The notes under the pieces were generated by a model that was not told the DNA's origin, did no database searches, and was given only the letters and a program-made list of their open reading frames with translations. From contig CM041465.1 in the NCBI GenBank assembly GCA_023213395.1, positions 173,359,741 to 173,423,740 on the forward strand: 64,000 nucleotides of DNA, in the 5' to 3' direction. The DNA comes from Cycas panzhihuaensis. Taxonomy: Eukaryota > Cycadophyta. Positions 10,092 to 21,479 of the stretch are shown here, one piece after another (the stretch's first letter is position 1; the number at the start of each line of letters is the position of its first letter). The translations under genes and the position numbers were made by a program.

Positions 10092-11130
10092 ATGTCATCT
10101 CAATTCAAGTAGAATGTCAACTACATATTAAAAGGTAAAGAAAATTAGGATTTATGGTATACTAGAGTTAAAAATACTATAAAGTATAAAGGCCTTTGGA
10201 GATCCCACTTGCAGCCTACACCCATTATACCTGTAATAACTACAACACCTACTTCTAGTGGAACTACTCCAATAGCTCCTACAGATGTTGCAACCAAATT
10301 ATAATGGGAGATAGATGATGAAAAGATTAAATGCAGAATTACATTTGATTCTTGATCACTCATTGCATAACTTAATTAACAAAGAGCAATATGATACAGC
10401 TTGGAAGATCCTTGAAGTTCTAAAAAAGAACTTTAATACCAAGTCATACTTAGAATTTGTTCATCTTATTCTGGAAATAAACAAATTAAAAATATAGAAT
10501 GAACTAGCTCATGAGACAATAAATCTCCTTTGACAAATAAAATAAGTAATTAATAAAGATTTTAAGACCCAATATATCACTTGGACATTCTTGATCCAAT
10601 AATGTCTACATGTCCTTTATTATAAAAACTTACTTAGAAATCTTTAATCTAGTGGAATATTGAAGACACTAAACTTCAAAGCACTTACTGAGAAGTTTAT
10701 AGAATTTAATAGGACCTTTGATACCAACTTTGTAGTCTTTGACTCTCTTCCAAACACAGCCTTTGAGGTGGAAGAAGAAGCTTAGTACACAAAAAATCAA
10801 GGTCCCTTTCATGGCAGAGGAAATAACCAAGTAAGAGGAAGAGGACGAAACATGGGAAATCATCTATTAGGTCAACCAAACCCTCAATCATGGCCTCGAT
10901 AGTCTTAAGGCTAATGGCCGCCTCAACAAAAACCAAAATAATCAGGCCAAACTAGTACCTCTTTAAGGACTGACAATTAAACTATTATGTGTGATCGGTG
11001 TAACTATAAATGATACTTCACAAAAGATTGCATAACTGTAACTTATAAGTTAGCTAAATTCTAACCAAAACATAAAGCTCACAATGTCGAAGAAACTTAT
11101 GAAGAATCATTTAGTGGTATAAGTTTTGTA
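10092..11130 (+). pseudogene. Copia gag remnant (family 2 copy A)
   Basis: The start is ATG 10092 (MSSQFK, stop for Gln, NVNYILKGKEN), chosen because copy B has the same start at 62100 on the minus strand (MFSQFKQNMNCILKEKEN). It continues with YTRVKNTIKYKGLW, a Thr/Pro-rich linker, WEIDDEKIK, SLHNLINKEQYDTAWKIL and FEVEEEA with YTKNQG. Near 10989-11030 is a decayed knuckle (CDRCNYK, stop, YFTKDC) in which the His is lost. Gag would package element RNA. Stops lie mostly at expected Gln codons. Confidence 0.75.
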
Positions 11131-11279
11131 TAAGCACACTTTCAAAGAATTAAGTGATCTTTAGTATTAAATGCCATTGACCAACCACATAGATTTTTTG
11201 AAGCTCGATGTGAATATATTACTTATGAATTCCCTTCACCAATGTGAAGTCCTATTAGAATTATAAATAATGTTACTTC

Positions 11280-11690
11280 AATCGATGGACAGTGGATCAT
11301 TGACACAGGATTAACTCAACATATGACATATAATCATAGTCTATATTGAACATTTGACTCAAATATTCAAGGAGTTATTTATATGGATAATAAATCATAA
11401 CAACCTATTGAAGGAATTAGTAACATTCACCTAAAACTCCCAGGCTTAAGAGATTTTATATTGCTTGATGTCCTATACATATACAATCTCAAATAAAACC
11501 TACTCTCCTTATCTACACTTATCTCTCGTGGATTTAATTTGAGTGTAATTGTAAATGACTTGACTCTCTAGGTCATTTACCCTCCAACTGATCAAGTGGT
11601 CTTGACTGGATATTTAACTGACAAATTCTTTCGACTAAATGACTCTCTATCTTCTGAAGCTTATTATGTTCAAAGCCCTTATGCCGATGA
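11280..11690 (+). pseudogene. Copia aspartic protease remnant (family 2 copy A)
   Basis: The plus strand gives GQWIIDTGLTQHMTYN near 11290-11335, the Copia protease active site with DTG kept (usual form DSGAxxHM or DTGATxHI). It continues about 120 codons with LPGLRDFILLDVLYI, which precedes the GAG-pre-integrase domain. Copy B has DTRATQHI at the same place. Stops are present. Confidence 0.7.
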
Positions 11691-12600
11691 AGAACTTACA
11701 TTTAACACCATCCAGGCCCACCTAACATTATCACTAGAAGCTCTTTAACATGCTTGTATAGGCCATGTTCAACATCAACATACTTAGAGATCTTTGTAAC
11801 ACTCTTCCAAGTCTTCCAAAGTTCTCTTCCAAGCCCTTCAAATGTGAAGCTTGTATCATTGCCAAATCTTATTGACAACCCTTTTCTAAAAGTCAGTGGA
11901 AATCAAGCCATCTATTATAATTGGTATACTTTGATCTATGTGGACTAATACCCATTCCTTCATTAAAGGGCAAGTTATACTATATCTCTTTTATTGATGA
12001 TTTCATTAGAAAAGTATAAGTAGCTTTTCTACACAAGAAAGATGAAGCCTTCCATGTATTCAAAGAATTCAAAGCCTACACTGAAAAAAGTCAAGTTATC
12101 AACTCAAATATCTTCGAATTGATAATGGTGGCAAATATATCTCAAATAAGTTTGAAAGCTACCTTCAAGACAATGGCATTAAACATCAACGATAGTACCA
12201 GGTACTCCATAATAAAATAAAGTTACCAAGTGCATGAACAGGACAATCATAAACATGGCTTGAACTATGTTAGTATATAAAAGTATACCTACTTACCTAT
12301 GGCTCGAAGCCATTTGAACAACTATTTATTGCATTAATGTTATTAGCCCATTAAAGGAAGGATAATCACCTAATAAAAAGTGGTTAGAACAAGTCCCCAT
12401 TGTTCACTACTTCAAAAATTTTAGCTCTATATGCTATGCCTATATTCTAGATGTAGATCAAAGTAAATTCTAGCAAAGGGCACTTAAAGGCATCTTTGTT
12501 GGATACCCTATAGACAAGAAAAGGTATAAGTTCTTTATACCTTCATGACAAAAAATCATCATTACTAAAGATATCATTTTTATAGAGATAGAGGATCAAT
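11691..12600 (+). pseudogene. Copia GAG-pre-integrase and integrase remnant (family 2 copy A)
   Basis: After a decayed zinc-binding segment (SLEAL, HACIGHVQHQHT) the core is readable: YYISFIDDFIRKV near 11970-12015 (first Asp), and LRIDNGGKYISNKFESYLQ near 12105-12165 (second Asp), followed by DNGIKHQR. The region with the catalytic Glu is frameshifted. The C-terminal part has KGTxKGIFVGYPIDKKRYK near 12480-12530. Inactive. Confidence 0.7.
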
Positions 12601-13070
12601 TGCTTAGACTAAGCTTTAAAATACCCTCATGCCACTATAATGATATTATCAAGTATGATATTCAGATTCTAAAATTTGGGGAGGGAGGACACACATAAAT
12701 GACTCCAAATATTGGAAGTTAACAATAGAGCCTCAAAGGATATAAGTTATGATAGTATAGTTGACAAAGGCAAATCTATTATAGAAGAATCATCCTCTCC
12801 GCCTTCAATTGACAAAGGTAAAATAGTGGTAGAAGGACCATCTTCCTCAGGCATATCAACATCCTCCTCATAAAATGATTATTTAATGAACAAGATAAGA
12901 ACTAAGAAGTTAAGGAAATAAGGATCTCATTCCTAACTCAAGGATCTCGTAAAGATTGCTAGCCCAATAAGGACATGTGACTAGATTAGGTAGGCAAAAT
13001 TGGCACTCTAAGTACCCATAGAGCAAAGATGTAGGAATCATTATATACTAAGCTTAAACCAATAGAATTG

Positions 13071-14225
13071 CACCTTACTCTTAATGAAGAACTCCTCTCA
13101 TACTAGGAAGTTATAAAACATATAGTTTAGAGAAATGTAATGAATGAAGAATACCAATCTCTCATAAAAAATAGTACATGGGATCTTATTGATCAACCAC
13201 TTAGAAGAAAGATAGTTAAAAATAAATAGGTGTTCAAAAATAAATATAGATTAGATGACACCCTTAAAAAATACAAAACAAGGTTGGCAGCTAAAGGATT
13301 CATATAAAGGGAAGGCATTGATTATACTGAAGTCTTTTCAGTTACAACCTAGTGGCCTATAATTAGAACTCTTGTGGCCTTAACTGCTCAATAGAGTTAG
13401 AAAATCCATCAGCTCAATATTAAAATCGTGTTTCTCAATGGGGATCTTGAAGAAGAAATTTACATGGCTTAGCTAGAAGGATATGAGATCGAAAGTCAAG
13501 AGCATAAGGTTTGTAGGCTCAGAAAGTCCTTGTATGGTCTTAAATAAGACCCTCGTACTTGGTTTGCTAGGTTATCTAAAAGAATGAGATAACTTGGATA
13601 CGAGATTTGTGACTACCAAGATATTGATGTAACATTGTTTATCAAGCACCAAAAGGACATAGTCACTTATCTTATAATCTTTATGGATGACATACTAGTA
13701 ACAGGTAATAGTGAACATGTAATAAGCCAGTTGAAAAAGGACCTTGGTAAAACATTCAAATTATCTGACCTTGGTTTGATGAAATATTACTTAGGAATTA
13801 AAGTAACACAAAAGAATGGAAAAATTTTCCTCTCCTAAGAAAAATATATCAATGATCTTCTAACCAAGTTTTGGTTAGAAGTTGCTCGACTAGTGGCTTT
13901 ACCTATGGACCCTAATACTAAACTCTAAGTTAATGGTGACACTAGGGAGGCAGACACAACACTCTATAGAAAACTTGTAGGTAGTCTCATCTACACTACC
14001 AATACAAGGCTAGATATTATATGCTTTGTCAGCATTCTTACATGATTCATGATAAATACTAAGAAGAATTACTAGCAGGTTGTAGTCCAAATGTTAAAAT
14101 ACCTAAAGACAACTAGTAAATTTAGTCTGTTGTATGAACCTAATAATGAATTAAGCTTTTGTATATATATACACAAACTCAGACTTTGTAGGAGATAAAG
14201 ATATAGAAAGATCTACGCCTAGGTA
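13071..14225 (+). pseudogene. Copia reverse transcriptase and start of RNase H (family 2 copy A)
   Basis: Readable parts include MNEEYQSLIKNSTWDLI near 13140-13190, AAKGFI and GIDYTEVFS, and the open stretch 13635-13838 with YLIIFMDDILVTGN, where FMDD is the catalytic motif (YVDD class), then SDLGLMKYYLGIKV. RNase H begins with DSDFVGDKDIERSTPRYVI near 14175-14230 and stops there. The sequence then switches to a second Copia fragment that repeats part of the RT domain, so this is a junction and not an internal gap. Confidence 0.8.
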
Positions 14226-14392
14226 TGTAATAAAAAGTGAAATCTCAAAGAGGGAGTTATTATTTCATTCTCACCTCTAAGCTTTGCTCTCATATCATGT
14301 TTCATCTCTTTTTCATTCTCCATTGTCATTGTGTGTATTTAAGTGATTTATTCCCTAGATCCATCCTTCCTTCAATCAACTAGGTGAGAACA

Positions 14393-15280
14393 CAGATGGA
14401 AAACAACTTTGAAATGACTAATATGGGTGCACTTTATTATTATCTTGGCATAGAAGTTAAGTAAGCAAAAGGTGGTATCTTTATCTCACAATCTAAGTAT
14501 GTTAAGAATCTTCTCAAAAAATTCAATATTGAATAATGTTATCCTTATGCTACAACCATGGAGATAGGTTGTGTTCTAATAGTTAATGAAGACAATCATC
14601 ATAATGTGAATGAAACTCTCTTTAAGCAACCTGTTGGAAGTTTCATCTACTTAATAGCCACCAGACTAGATATATCCTTTGTTGTTGGAGTTATTTCTAG
14701 GTTTATATATAATCTAAAGACTATTCATTGGAATGATGCAAAATGAATCTTAAGATACATCAAAGGTATATTAGATCTTAGACTATAATATACTGAAGTA
14801 AATAAGCTAAGCTTAATTAGATTCAGTAACTTTGACTGAGTAGGAGAACTTTAGGAAAAGAAGTCCACACCAAGCTATTGCTTTAATCTTGGAATAATTG
14901 TAACATCATGGAGTAGTAAAAAATAACCAACAATAGTGTTGTCCTCAATAGAAACAAAGTATAAAGTTGCAGTAAGTGTAACTTATGAAGCAATTTAGTT
15001 AAGATGGTTCTTAAAGGATCTAAATCAGAGTTGTCAGAAAGTAACTACAATATATTGTGATAACCAAAGTATTATTAAACTCACTAAAAACCCTATCTTT
15101 TATGCAAAGACCAAACATATAGAAGTTTATCATCATTTTATCAGAGAAAAGGTCTAGAATAAAGAGATAGACTTAAACTATTGTAGCAGTTATTAATAAG
15201 TTATAGACATCTTCATAAAAATATTATCAAAAAATCAATTTTAATTTTGAAATATTTACTTAGAATGAAAAATAAAGGAT
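14393..15280 (+). pseudogene. Copia RT C-terminus and RNase H remnant
   Basis: The RT end (YYYLGIEV, YVKNLLKKFNI, VGSFIYLIATRLDISF) is followed by RNase H segments: LRYIKGILDL, WSSKK with PTIVLSSIETKYKVA (the SSxExEY active-site region), YCDNQSIIKL with the catalytic Asp, and KTKHIEVYHHFIREKV, which is the usual Copia Pol end. Stops occur throughout. RNase H would remove template RNA. Confidence 0.8.
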
Positions 15281-15287
15281 AAAACAT

Positions 15288-15297
15288 AAAGGGAGGG
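15288..15297 (+). other. Polypurine tract
   Basis: AAAGGGAGGG followed at once by the TG start of the LTR; the usual plus-strand primer of an LTR element. Confidence 0.7.
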
Positions 15298-15507
15298 TGT
15301 TAGAATATTATTATTTTATCCTAAGTCTTGTACTAAGGAAATCTTTATGTAAATTGAGGGTTATATGTCATTGTCCCTCTTCTATCATAAAATAACGCTT
15401 GTCATACATGTATTGGATTCCTTATACACATCAATTGTATATAAGAGAGATAATTTCTCTATCATCATCAATAAAGATAATTTATTTTCTTAATCTAGTT
15501 CTCAACA
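15298..15507 (+). repeat. 3' LTR of the truncated Copia element
   Basis: It starts TGTTAGAATATTATTATT directly after the polypurine tract and ends TTCTCAACA, giving the TG...CA ends of an LTR and a 210-bp length, small but common for Copia. It contains a TATATAAGAGAGA promoter-like stretch near 15428-15442 and an AATAAAGATAA poly(A)-like stretch near 15469-15479. Confidence 0.7.
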
Positions 15508-16310
15508 AGGACAACCTTAATTTCTTATTTGATTTTACTCAAATAAAGTATTATTTGTTTGATGTTTGATATGGTCTTATTATTAGACTAAGGATTGACA
15601 CATGACCCATTTCATTATGATTACATTTCTAGAATTTGGACCATCATTTTTAGCTTAATAATTGGTTGTTAAATAGGGATAACCTAAAGAGGAGGTTAAG
15701 GAGCTTCATGTTATAGCTATAGAAAAAGATCTTAGAACATTTGTACCATGTTATTTATGAGATCTTATTGAGTTACATGATCAACCTATCTCATCTCATG
15801 TATGGTCTCTCTGTTGGCTTATCTAATGGTTATGAACTCTTGACCCATGAATTATAGCATATCCATGTATATAATCCTAGTGGAAGAGGTGTCTTCTTAT
15901 TTTTCAAGGATGAATGGATAACTTTCATTTACTATATAGGAGAGTGTAATAGTTAACAAAAAGAGACTTGCCCAAGTGATAAAAATCTATTGAAAGATGG
16001 CCTAAAAATGATTAAAAATTATTGAAAATCACTTATTTGGCAAATGGAGTTGCTTAAATGTATCAAAAAGGGCTTACTTGCAGTCTAAAGTATATTTGGA
16101 GGCCTTAAAGAAAGCACTAGAGTACCTATTGCAATGAAAATAAAGCATGCAAAGGATTCTAGAGTCAGAAATTAACATGCAATGGTGCTTACCTCTTTGG
16201 TATACTGAAATCTAGTCTTAAGTACTAGTTGCTATGAATTCTTATTAGTAGGTACATAAACTTTTCTAAATTGATGAATCAATTATAAAGGCAAATGGAG
16301 GTTGCTCTTT
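15508..16310. other. No gene seen
   Basis: AT-rich DNA without family likeness in any frame. It may be old retrotransposon internal sequence. Confidence 0.5.
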
Positions 16311-16315
16311 ATGGC

Positions 16316-16790
16316 TCTAACACCAATTGATATGAAATCCTTATAAGAAATATATGCTAAAATAAAACATGTAGAAATAAGTAGAGAGAATTCACATCAA
16401 GTGAGCTTCTGAAATAAAGAAGATAAAAATGATTATAACTTTTCCACTTGAAGTTAGATTGAAATAAAATTTTAGAGGAGGCTAGGGGACTCTAAGGTGC
16501 TCCTCCCTACAAAATTTTAAATCCATCTAGTTTTTATATAGACTGTATGGATGCCATAAATAAGAAATTATAAATCTTTACTAAAATACATATAACATCC
16601 TTTTTAGATGTCAAACTGAGTTAAAATTTTAGAGGAGGATAGAGTATTGAAAGATACTACTTCTTATAAAATTTTAGAGTAATTTATAAGTGTGCATCTT
16701 GTACGATCTCTAGGAATAAGCAACATAGAAACTAAACAAAATATCAAACAACGGGACACCGGATTTTTTCAATCAAACTCATATGAATGA
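16316..16790 (-). repeat. Possible decayed LTR next to a PBS-like site
   Basis: On the minus strand, TTGGTGTTAGAGCC (about 16328-16315) resembles the TGGTATCAGAGCC primer site, and an LTR would lie to its right. Inside are two copies of an imperfect palindrome built on AAAATTTTAGAGGAGG (16468-16520 and 16627-16680), similar in position to the ATTTTAGGGAGGCG phrase of the family 1 LTR. The outer end cannot be placed. Weak evidence. Confidence 0.3.
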
Positions 16791-17382
16791 GCACCTTAAA
16801 AAAATTAAAAAGAAAAAGAGAACATATGTTAGGAATATGCAATTAAGAGGAAAAACAAGCTATATACAAAATCTCCTCAAAAGAAAGAAAAAAAATTAAT
16901 GCTAAAAATAACCTTACTTAAATAATTAGGGAAACTTATAGTCATTAGCTTATGTTACCTTTATGATGATGAGATGAATTAATTGATATACATGTTTATA
17001 TACATATTTATAATAGATACATAGGAGTACAAAGGGGATCATAAACATAATCCATAATTATATAAATGAGCCTCATGACCTTACCTTTATATCTCTTATG
17101 GTATTGTCCCTATGGTACTGTATCTTTACTTCACATATCCTACAATATCACTATAACTCATGTCATAATTTTCTTTAATACTCTGCTTATCGTACCAAAT
17201 ATTTCTAGTGTATCATTTATGATATTATTGTATCTGCTTTATTGCTCACAATATGATATGTTTCAACAATATGATTTTCTCTCATAATTTTTTTCTCATT
17301 TCTTATATTTTAACTCTTGCATATCATTTTTAAATTTATGATTTGTTATATCACTCTCTCATAATTATTGTTTCATTATTTT

Positions 17383-17735
17383 CCTCTCACAATTGATTTA
17401 TTCCTTTATTTGTTTTATTTTCTTCTCTTGTTACATCACTTTAGAAGAATTCTCATGGTGTCCTATTAGCACAACTTACATATTTCCTCATATGTAATGA
17501 GACCATCTTTAATTCCATTTTATATAACTTTTATTTGAGCTTTATATTTTCTCTCTTCTCATAATTGATTTATTCCTTCACTTGTTTGATTTTCTTCTCT
17601 TGCGATATCACTTTGGAAGAATTCTCATGGTGTCCTATTAACATGACTTATATATTTCCTCATCTTTAATGAGGCCATCTTTGTTTCCATTTTACATAGG
17701 CTTTTATTTAAGCTTTAGATTTTCTCTAATTGATA
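17383..17735. repeat. Two-copy tandem repeat, period 172 bp
   Basis: The phrase AATTGATTTATTCC occurs at 17391 and 17563, and ATTCTCATGGTGTCCTATTA at 17449 and 17621, both 172 bp apart, with the rest of the unit also similar. AT-rich and non-coding. A shorter partial unit may precede it. Confidence 0.75.
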
Positions 17736-18184
17736 ATGGGTGCCATGGTAGTTTTTCTTTAGTGTTGTTTTATTGGATGAAGAAGATTATATAAGAAAAA
17801 AATGCTCGCTCACTTATAATTGAATAAAATATCTCTTAAGTAACAAACCATATAAGCTCCTTTTATATTTAACTTATTATATGTTTTATATTAGTTTGAT
17901 TATTGTAAAGGAAATAATAGAAAAAAATAATTAATTTATGTTTAAAAATTATACAAAATAAATTAATTCAATAAAAGAACCTACAAACCCTCATAATTAT
18001 ATTTTTAGCTCTCTACAAATACTCTCTTTGACTTTGTTATATTTCAATAGAATTAGCAATCATACACATACACAAATATTATTTCATTAATCATAGGAAT
18101 AGTAAGTTTTATTCCTTTATTTTAAGGTCTTATCTTAGCTCTAAATATTAAAATAAAGACCCCCTTCCCAAGTAAACAATATGT

Positions 18185-18285
18185 ATATATGTGTGTGTAC
18201 ATGCATAGGGAGAGAGAGAGAGAGAAATATATATGCATCTGTGTGTATGTGTGTGTGTGTATCTCTTTCTCTCTCTCTCAACACC
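18185..18285. repeat. Compound microsatellite, GT/GA-rich
   Basis: Runs of TG, GA, TG and TC dinucleotides lie where the outer part of the family 1 3' LTR should be (compare 37694-37800), so the microsatellite seems to have replaced or disrupted that LTR end. The open frames across it are low-complexity artefacts. Confidence 0.7.
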
Positions 18286-18289
18286 TTGA

Positions 18290-18532
18290 GCCACCCCTTA
18301 AATAGAGTTTTGAGGAGGCAGCAAGCGCCATCACCTGAATTGCAGGTTAGCCAACAAATAATTTCAAACAATATTAAAAAATAACAATAATAAATGAATA
18401 TACATACCTTAATAAAGTTGTGTCAACTCTAGGTGGCTATTGGGAGGCTCAAGGTGCCTTAGGGGCCTCAAAGGTGGCTTTGAGGGGCCCTACGTGCATA
18501 GTTCATTAGTGACATTGGGGTTAATCCCAACA
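18290..18532 (-). repeat. 3' LTR of Copia family 1 copy 2 (outer end lost)
   Basis: On the minus strand it starts TGTTGGGATTAACCCC right after the polypurine tract and matches the 5' LTR at about 37803-38027. The last 100 bp or so expected at its outer end are replaced by microsatellite DNA (18185-18285). Confidence 0.8.
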
Positions 18533-18541
18533 TTCTCCCCC
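18533..18541 (-). other. Polypurine tract of Copia family 1
   Basis: The minus strand reads GGGGGAGAA directly before the TG of the LTR. Confidence 0.7.
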
Positions 18542-19050
18542 ATAAGCCCAATATAGACGACTTCCAAATTTTCTTTGAACTTCTCGAATTTGATCTTTCC
18601 TAAAGCCTTTATAAAAATATCTGTTATTTGATCTTCGGTATTGTAATAAGCTAACTCGATCTCGTTTGCTTGTACAAGTTTCCAAATGAAGTGGTGTTGA
18701 GTCTCAATATATTTTGTTCTACTATGGAATACTGAATTTTTTGCCATTTGGATAGTGATTTGATTATCACACCAAATTCAAGTGGGACCTTGTTGTCTAT
18801 TCTGAAAATCCTGTAAATGTCTTCTTAGCCATATTGATTCACAAGTTCTTGCAGCTACTGCTTTATACTTTGTCTCGGCTATGGATAAGGAAATAGTATT
18901 TTGCTTCTTTGTACTCCATGCTACTACTGCTGATCCCATACTAAATACATAACCCATTGTAGACTTTCTATCATCAACATCACTTACCCAATATGAATCT
19001 GTGTAACCAATCAACTGAAATTTGGACGTAGCTTTGTAATATAACCCAAA
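18542..19050 (-). pseudogene. Copia RNase H remnant (family 1 copy 2)
   Basis: The open stretch 19014-18778 gives IGYTDSYWVSDVDDRKSTMGYVFSMG in two parts and VAWSTKKQNTISLSIAETKYKAV, the DSDW and SxAExKY active-site regions. The stretch 18747-18490 gives KYIETQHHFI, EIELAYYNTEDQITDIFIKAL, the usual Copia Pol C-terminus. It is one of the better kept parts, but a stop or frameshift separates the halves. Confidence 0.85.
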
Positions 19051-20110
19051 GTATGGAGTCTCTTTAAGGTATCTAAGGATTCTTTTAGAAGATTGCTAAT
19101 GAGAGGTCTTTAGATCCTACATGAACTTGGACACAACGTTGACTGAGTATGTTATATCAGGTTGAGTAGATGCCAAATATATTAGGTTACCAATAAGTTG
19201 TCTATATAGAGTGGGATCAATCGAAGTCAAATCATCCGTCTTAAATAGTTTGGTTCCAGTTTCTGCTAGGATTGCCAATGGTTTATAATCTGCCATTTTG
19301 AATCTTTGTAGTAGATCCAATATATATTTATGTTGAGAGATGAAGATTCCTTGTTTATCCTACTAGACTTCCAATCCTAGGAAGTAATGTATGAGGCCTA
19401 AGTCTGTCATCTCGAATTCCTTACACATAGTATATTCAAATTAATGTAAAAGATAGGAGTTGTTTCCGGTATAGACTAGGTCATCCACATAAAGACCTAC
19501 AATTAAGATTGAACTTCCCTTGATTTGAGTGTATAAGTTTGGATCTACTTAAGATCTTTTAAACCCTTGATCTCTAAAATACTTGTCTATGCAGGAATAC
19601 CAAGCCCTAGGTGCTTGTTTTAGACTATATAGTGCCTTCTTTAATTTGTACACTTTATTTTCTTTCCCCTTGACTTCAAAACCAAGTGGTTGAGTGACAT
19701 AGATGTCTTCTTTAATATATCCATTTGGGAAAGCACTTTTCACATCAATTTGATAAACTTTGCAACCTATTTGGGCAACTAAACTCATTATTATGCGAAC
19801 ATATTCCATCTTAGTGACATAGGTAAATGTTTCTGTATAGTCTTTGCCTTCTCTTTGGGCATATCCTTTTACAACCAATTTATCTTTGTATTTATCGATG
19901 GAGCCATCTGAGTGGAACTTGGTCTTATAGACCCATTTGGTGCTAATAACTTTCTTCTTTGGTGGTAAGTGCATGAGTTTCTATGTATCATTCTTAATAA
20001 TAGACTTATATTCCTCTTCCATGGCTTTCTGCCAACATTCATGTTGATTGGCCTTATAAAAGGTTTGAGGCTCATGAATTTCGAGCAACTTACTCATTAA
20101 GGTAAAGTTG
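19051..20110 (-). pseudogene. Copia reverse transcriptase remnant (family 1 copy 2)
   Basis: The long open stretch 19974-19549 holds KWVYKTKFHSDGSIDKYK, LVVKGYAQREGKDYTETF, VYQIDVKSAFPNGYIKEDIY, KKALYSLKQAPRAWY, all classic Copia RT segments with the DVKSAF catalytic Asp region. The YVDD motif (GLYVDDLVYTGN) lies near 19490-19455 in the next frame segment, and LYRQLIGNLIYLASTQPDIT ends the domain. Fewer stops than elsewhere, so this copy is younger or luckier than copy 1. Confidence 0.88.
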
Positions 20111-20339
20111 ACCCTATGTGAGTGTGTGGATCTCCTATTGTTGTCCAATATATTTCCCAAATCATGATTGTGATGAACCCATCTAGGTAGCTGTTATGGT
20201 GGAGGTTGAGATAAAGTTCCCTCCCTAGTTGGTTCTTGGATACTTCTCCACATATGAGGCATATATTCAGACTTACTTGATGTGTCAAATTTAATAGAAA
20301 TCTCCTTCTTCTTTTCCTCATTATTTTGGTAGTAGGTGT

Positions 20340-21050
20340 CTTCCTAAAATCTGACATCTCTACTCACCATAACTTTTCTTGATTTTGGATCATAGACTTT
20401 GTAGGATTTAAAAAATTCACTATAGCCAATAAAGATACATTTGACACTATGGTCATCTAACTTGGTTCTTCTTTGATTAGGGATATGGGCATATGCTAGA
20501 CATCCAAATACCCTGAGATCATGTATACTTAGTTTATAACCAGTCCATGCTTCTTCTAGAGTTTTCCACCTAAGCACTTTGGTGGAACATCTATTGAGTA
20601 GGTAGAAGGTTGTAGGAATTGCTTCAGCCCAAAATTCATGGCCCAAGTTCTTATACTTAAGCATACATCTTATCATTTCAATGATAGTTTAATTCTTTCT
20701 TTCTGCTATACCATTTTTTTGTGGGGTGTAGTGGTTAGTGAATTGTCTCCTAATCCCATGGTGAATACAATAGTCCTTGAAAGCATTAGATGTAATAGTC
20801 CATTATCTGATCTTAGAGAAAGGATGTGATATCCACTTAGTGCTTAATAAAGGTTTTGAAGTCAACAAAGTGGTCAAAAGCATCTGATTTATATCTTAGA
20901 AAGAAAAGTCATGTCTTCTTTGTGAAGTTATCAATAAATATGAGAAAATATTTTGCACTTGCTAAGGAGGGAGTAGTCATTGGTTCACAAATGTTTGTGT
21001 ATACAAGTTAAAGAGGCGCAGATGCTCGATGGTTAAAATCTAGAAAGCTT
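20340..21050 (-). pseudogene. Copia integrase remnant (family 1 copy 2)
   Basis: The open stretch 20676-20344 gives EFWAEAIPTTFYLLNRCSTK, HDLRVFGCLAYAHIP and VKCIFIGYSEFFKSYKVYDP, the C-terminal half of Copia integrase. The core with SDNG (near 20810) and the ERxN segment is decayed; the second Asp is visible but the frame is lost. Family likeness is clear from copy 1 (1740-2415). Confidence 0.8.
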
Positions 21051-21474
21051 TCTCTATGTTGTTTACCAAAAAGGCATCTCTCACACAACATTTTATTGAC
21101 ATCAATGGTGGTAAACCATTAACCATATCCAACCTTTTCATAAGAGCTAAGTTGTTATAGTTAAGATGACCAAACCATCTATGCAACAAATCACTATCCA
21201 CAGTAGTTAAAGTTCTGAGGGCATATGTATCTAAAGGAGTGAGGATAAATTTAAATAAACAATCTTTAGTCATTTTACCTTTGGCAATAATAGCTTTATT
21301 TTTCCTCTTATCTTTGATAACACATTCGCCATTGTCAAAAATCACCTTGGAATCTTGTCCCATCATCTGTCGTACTGATAGCAAGTTCTTCCTTAGGGAA
21401 GGGACACATAGGACATCATATAAGTGTCTATATTTACAATTTGGACAACAAGTGTGATTCTCAAATTGTCTCAT
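21040..21474 (-). pseudogene. Zinc knuckle joined to the post-protease linker and GAG-pre-integrase (family 1 copy 2)
   Basis: The open stretch of 144 codons starts with HTCCPNC and goes straight into YRHLYDVLCVPSLRKNLLS, then CVIKDKRKNKAII, DLLHRWFGHLNYNNLALMK and CVRDAFLVNN. In copy 1 about 75 codons, including the protease active site DSG, lie between the knuckle and this linker. So copy 2 has lost the protease active site by an internal in-frame deletion. The HHCC domain is partly kept (WFGH). Confidence 0.75.
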
Positions 21475-21479
21475 TTGAT

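Larger units (their letters stand above)
9440..14225 (+). mobile_element. Ty1/Copia retrotransposon, family 2 copy A (LTRs not found)
   Basis: The order leader, gag, knuckle, protease, integrase, RT, start of RNase H on the plus strand is Copia order. The leader and gag clearly match the minus-strand element at 57560-62960 (copy B), for example the gag phrases WEIDDEKI/WEIDDDKI and VLKKNFNTKS/VLKKNFDIKS. The element breaks off in RNase H near 14225, where a different Copia fragment begins. No LTR of this family could be defined. Heavily mutated and inactive. Confidence 0.75.
14393..15507 (+). mobile_element. 5'-truncated Copia retrotransposon end with 3' LTR
   Basis: RT C-terminal part (MTNMGALYYYLGIEV, then FKQPVGSFIYLIATRLDIS), RNase H, polypurine tract and one LTR, all plus strand. 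It is a different Copia family from copy A because the shared RT segment differs strongly. The 5' part is missing; the join with copy A lies about 14225-14393. No second LTR found. Confidence 0.75.

Noticed and set aside
18141-18384. Open frames on both strands across the GT/GA repeats
   Set aside because: Low-complexity artefacts of dinucleotide repeats.
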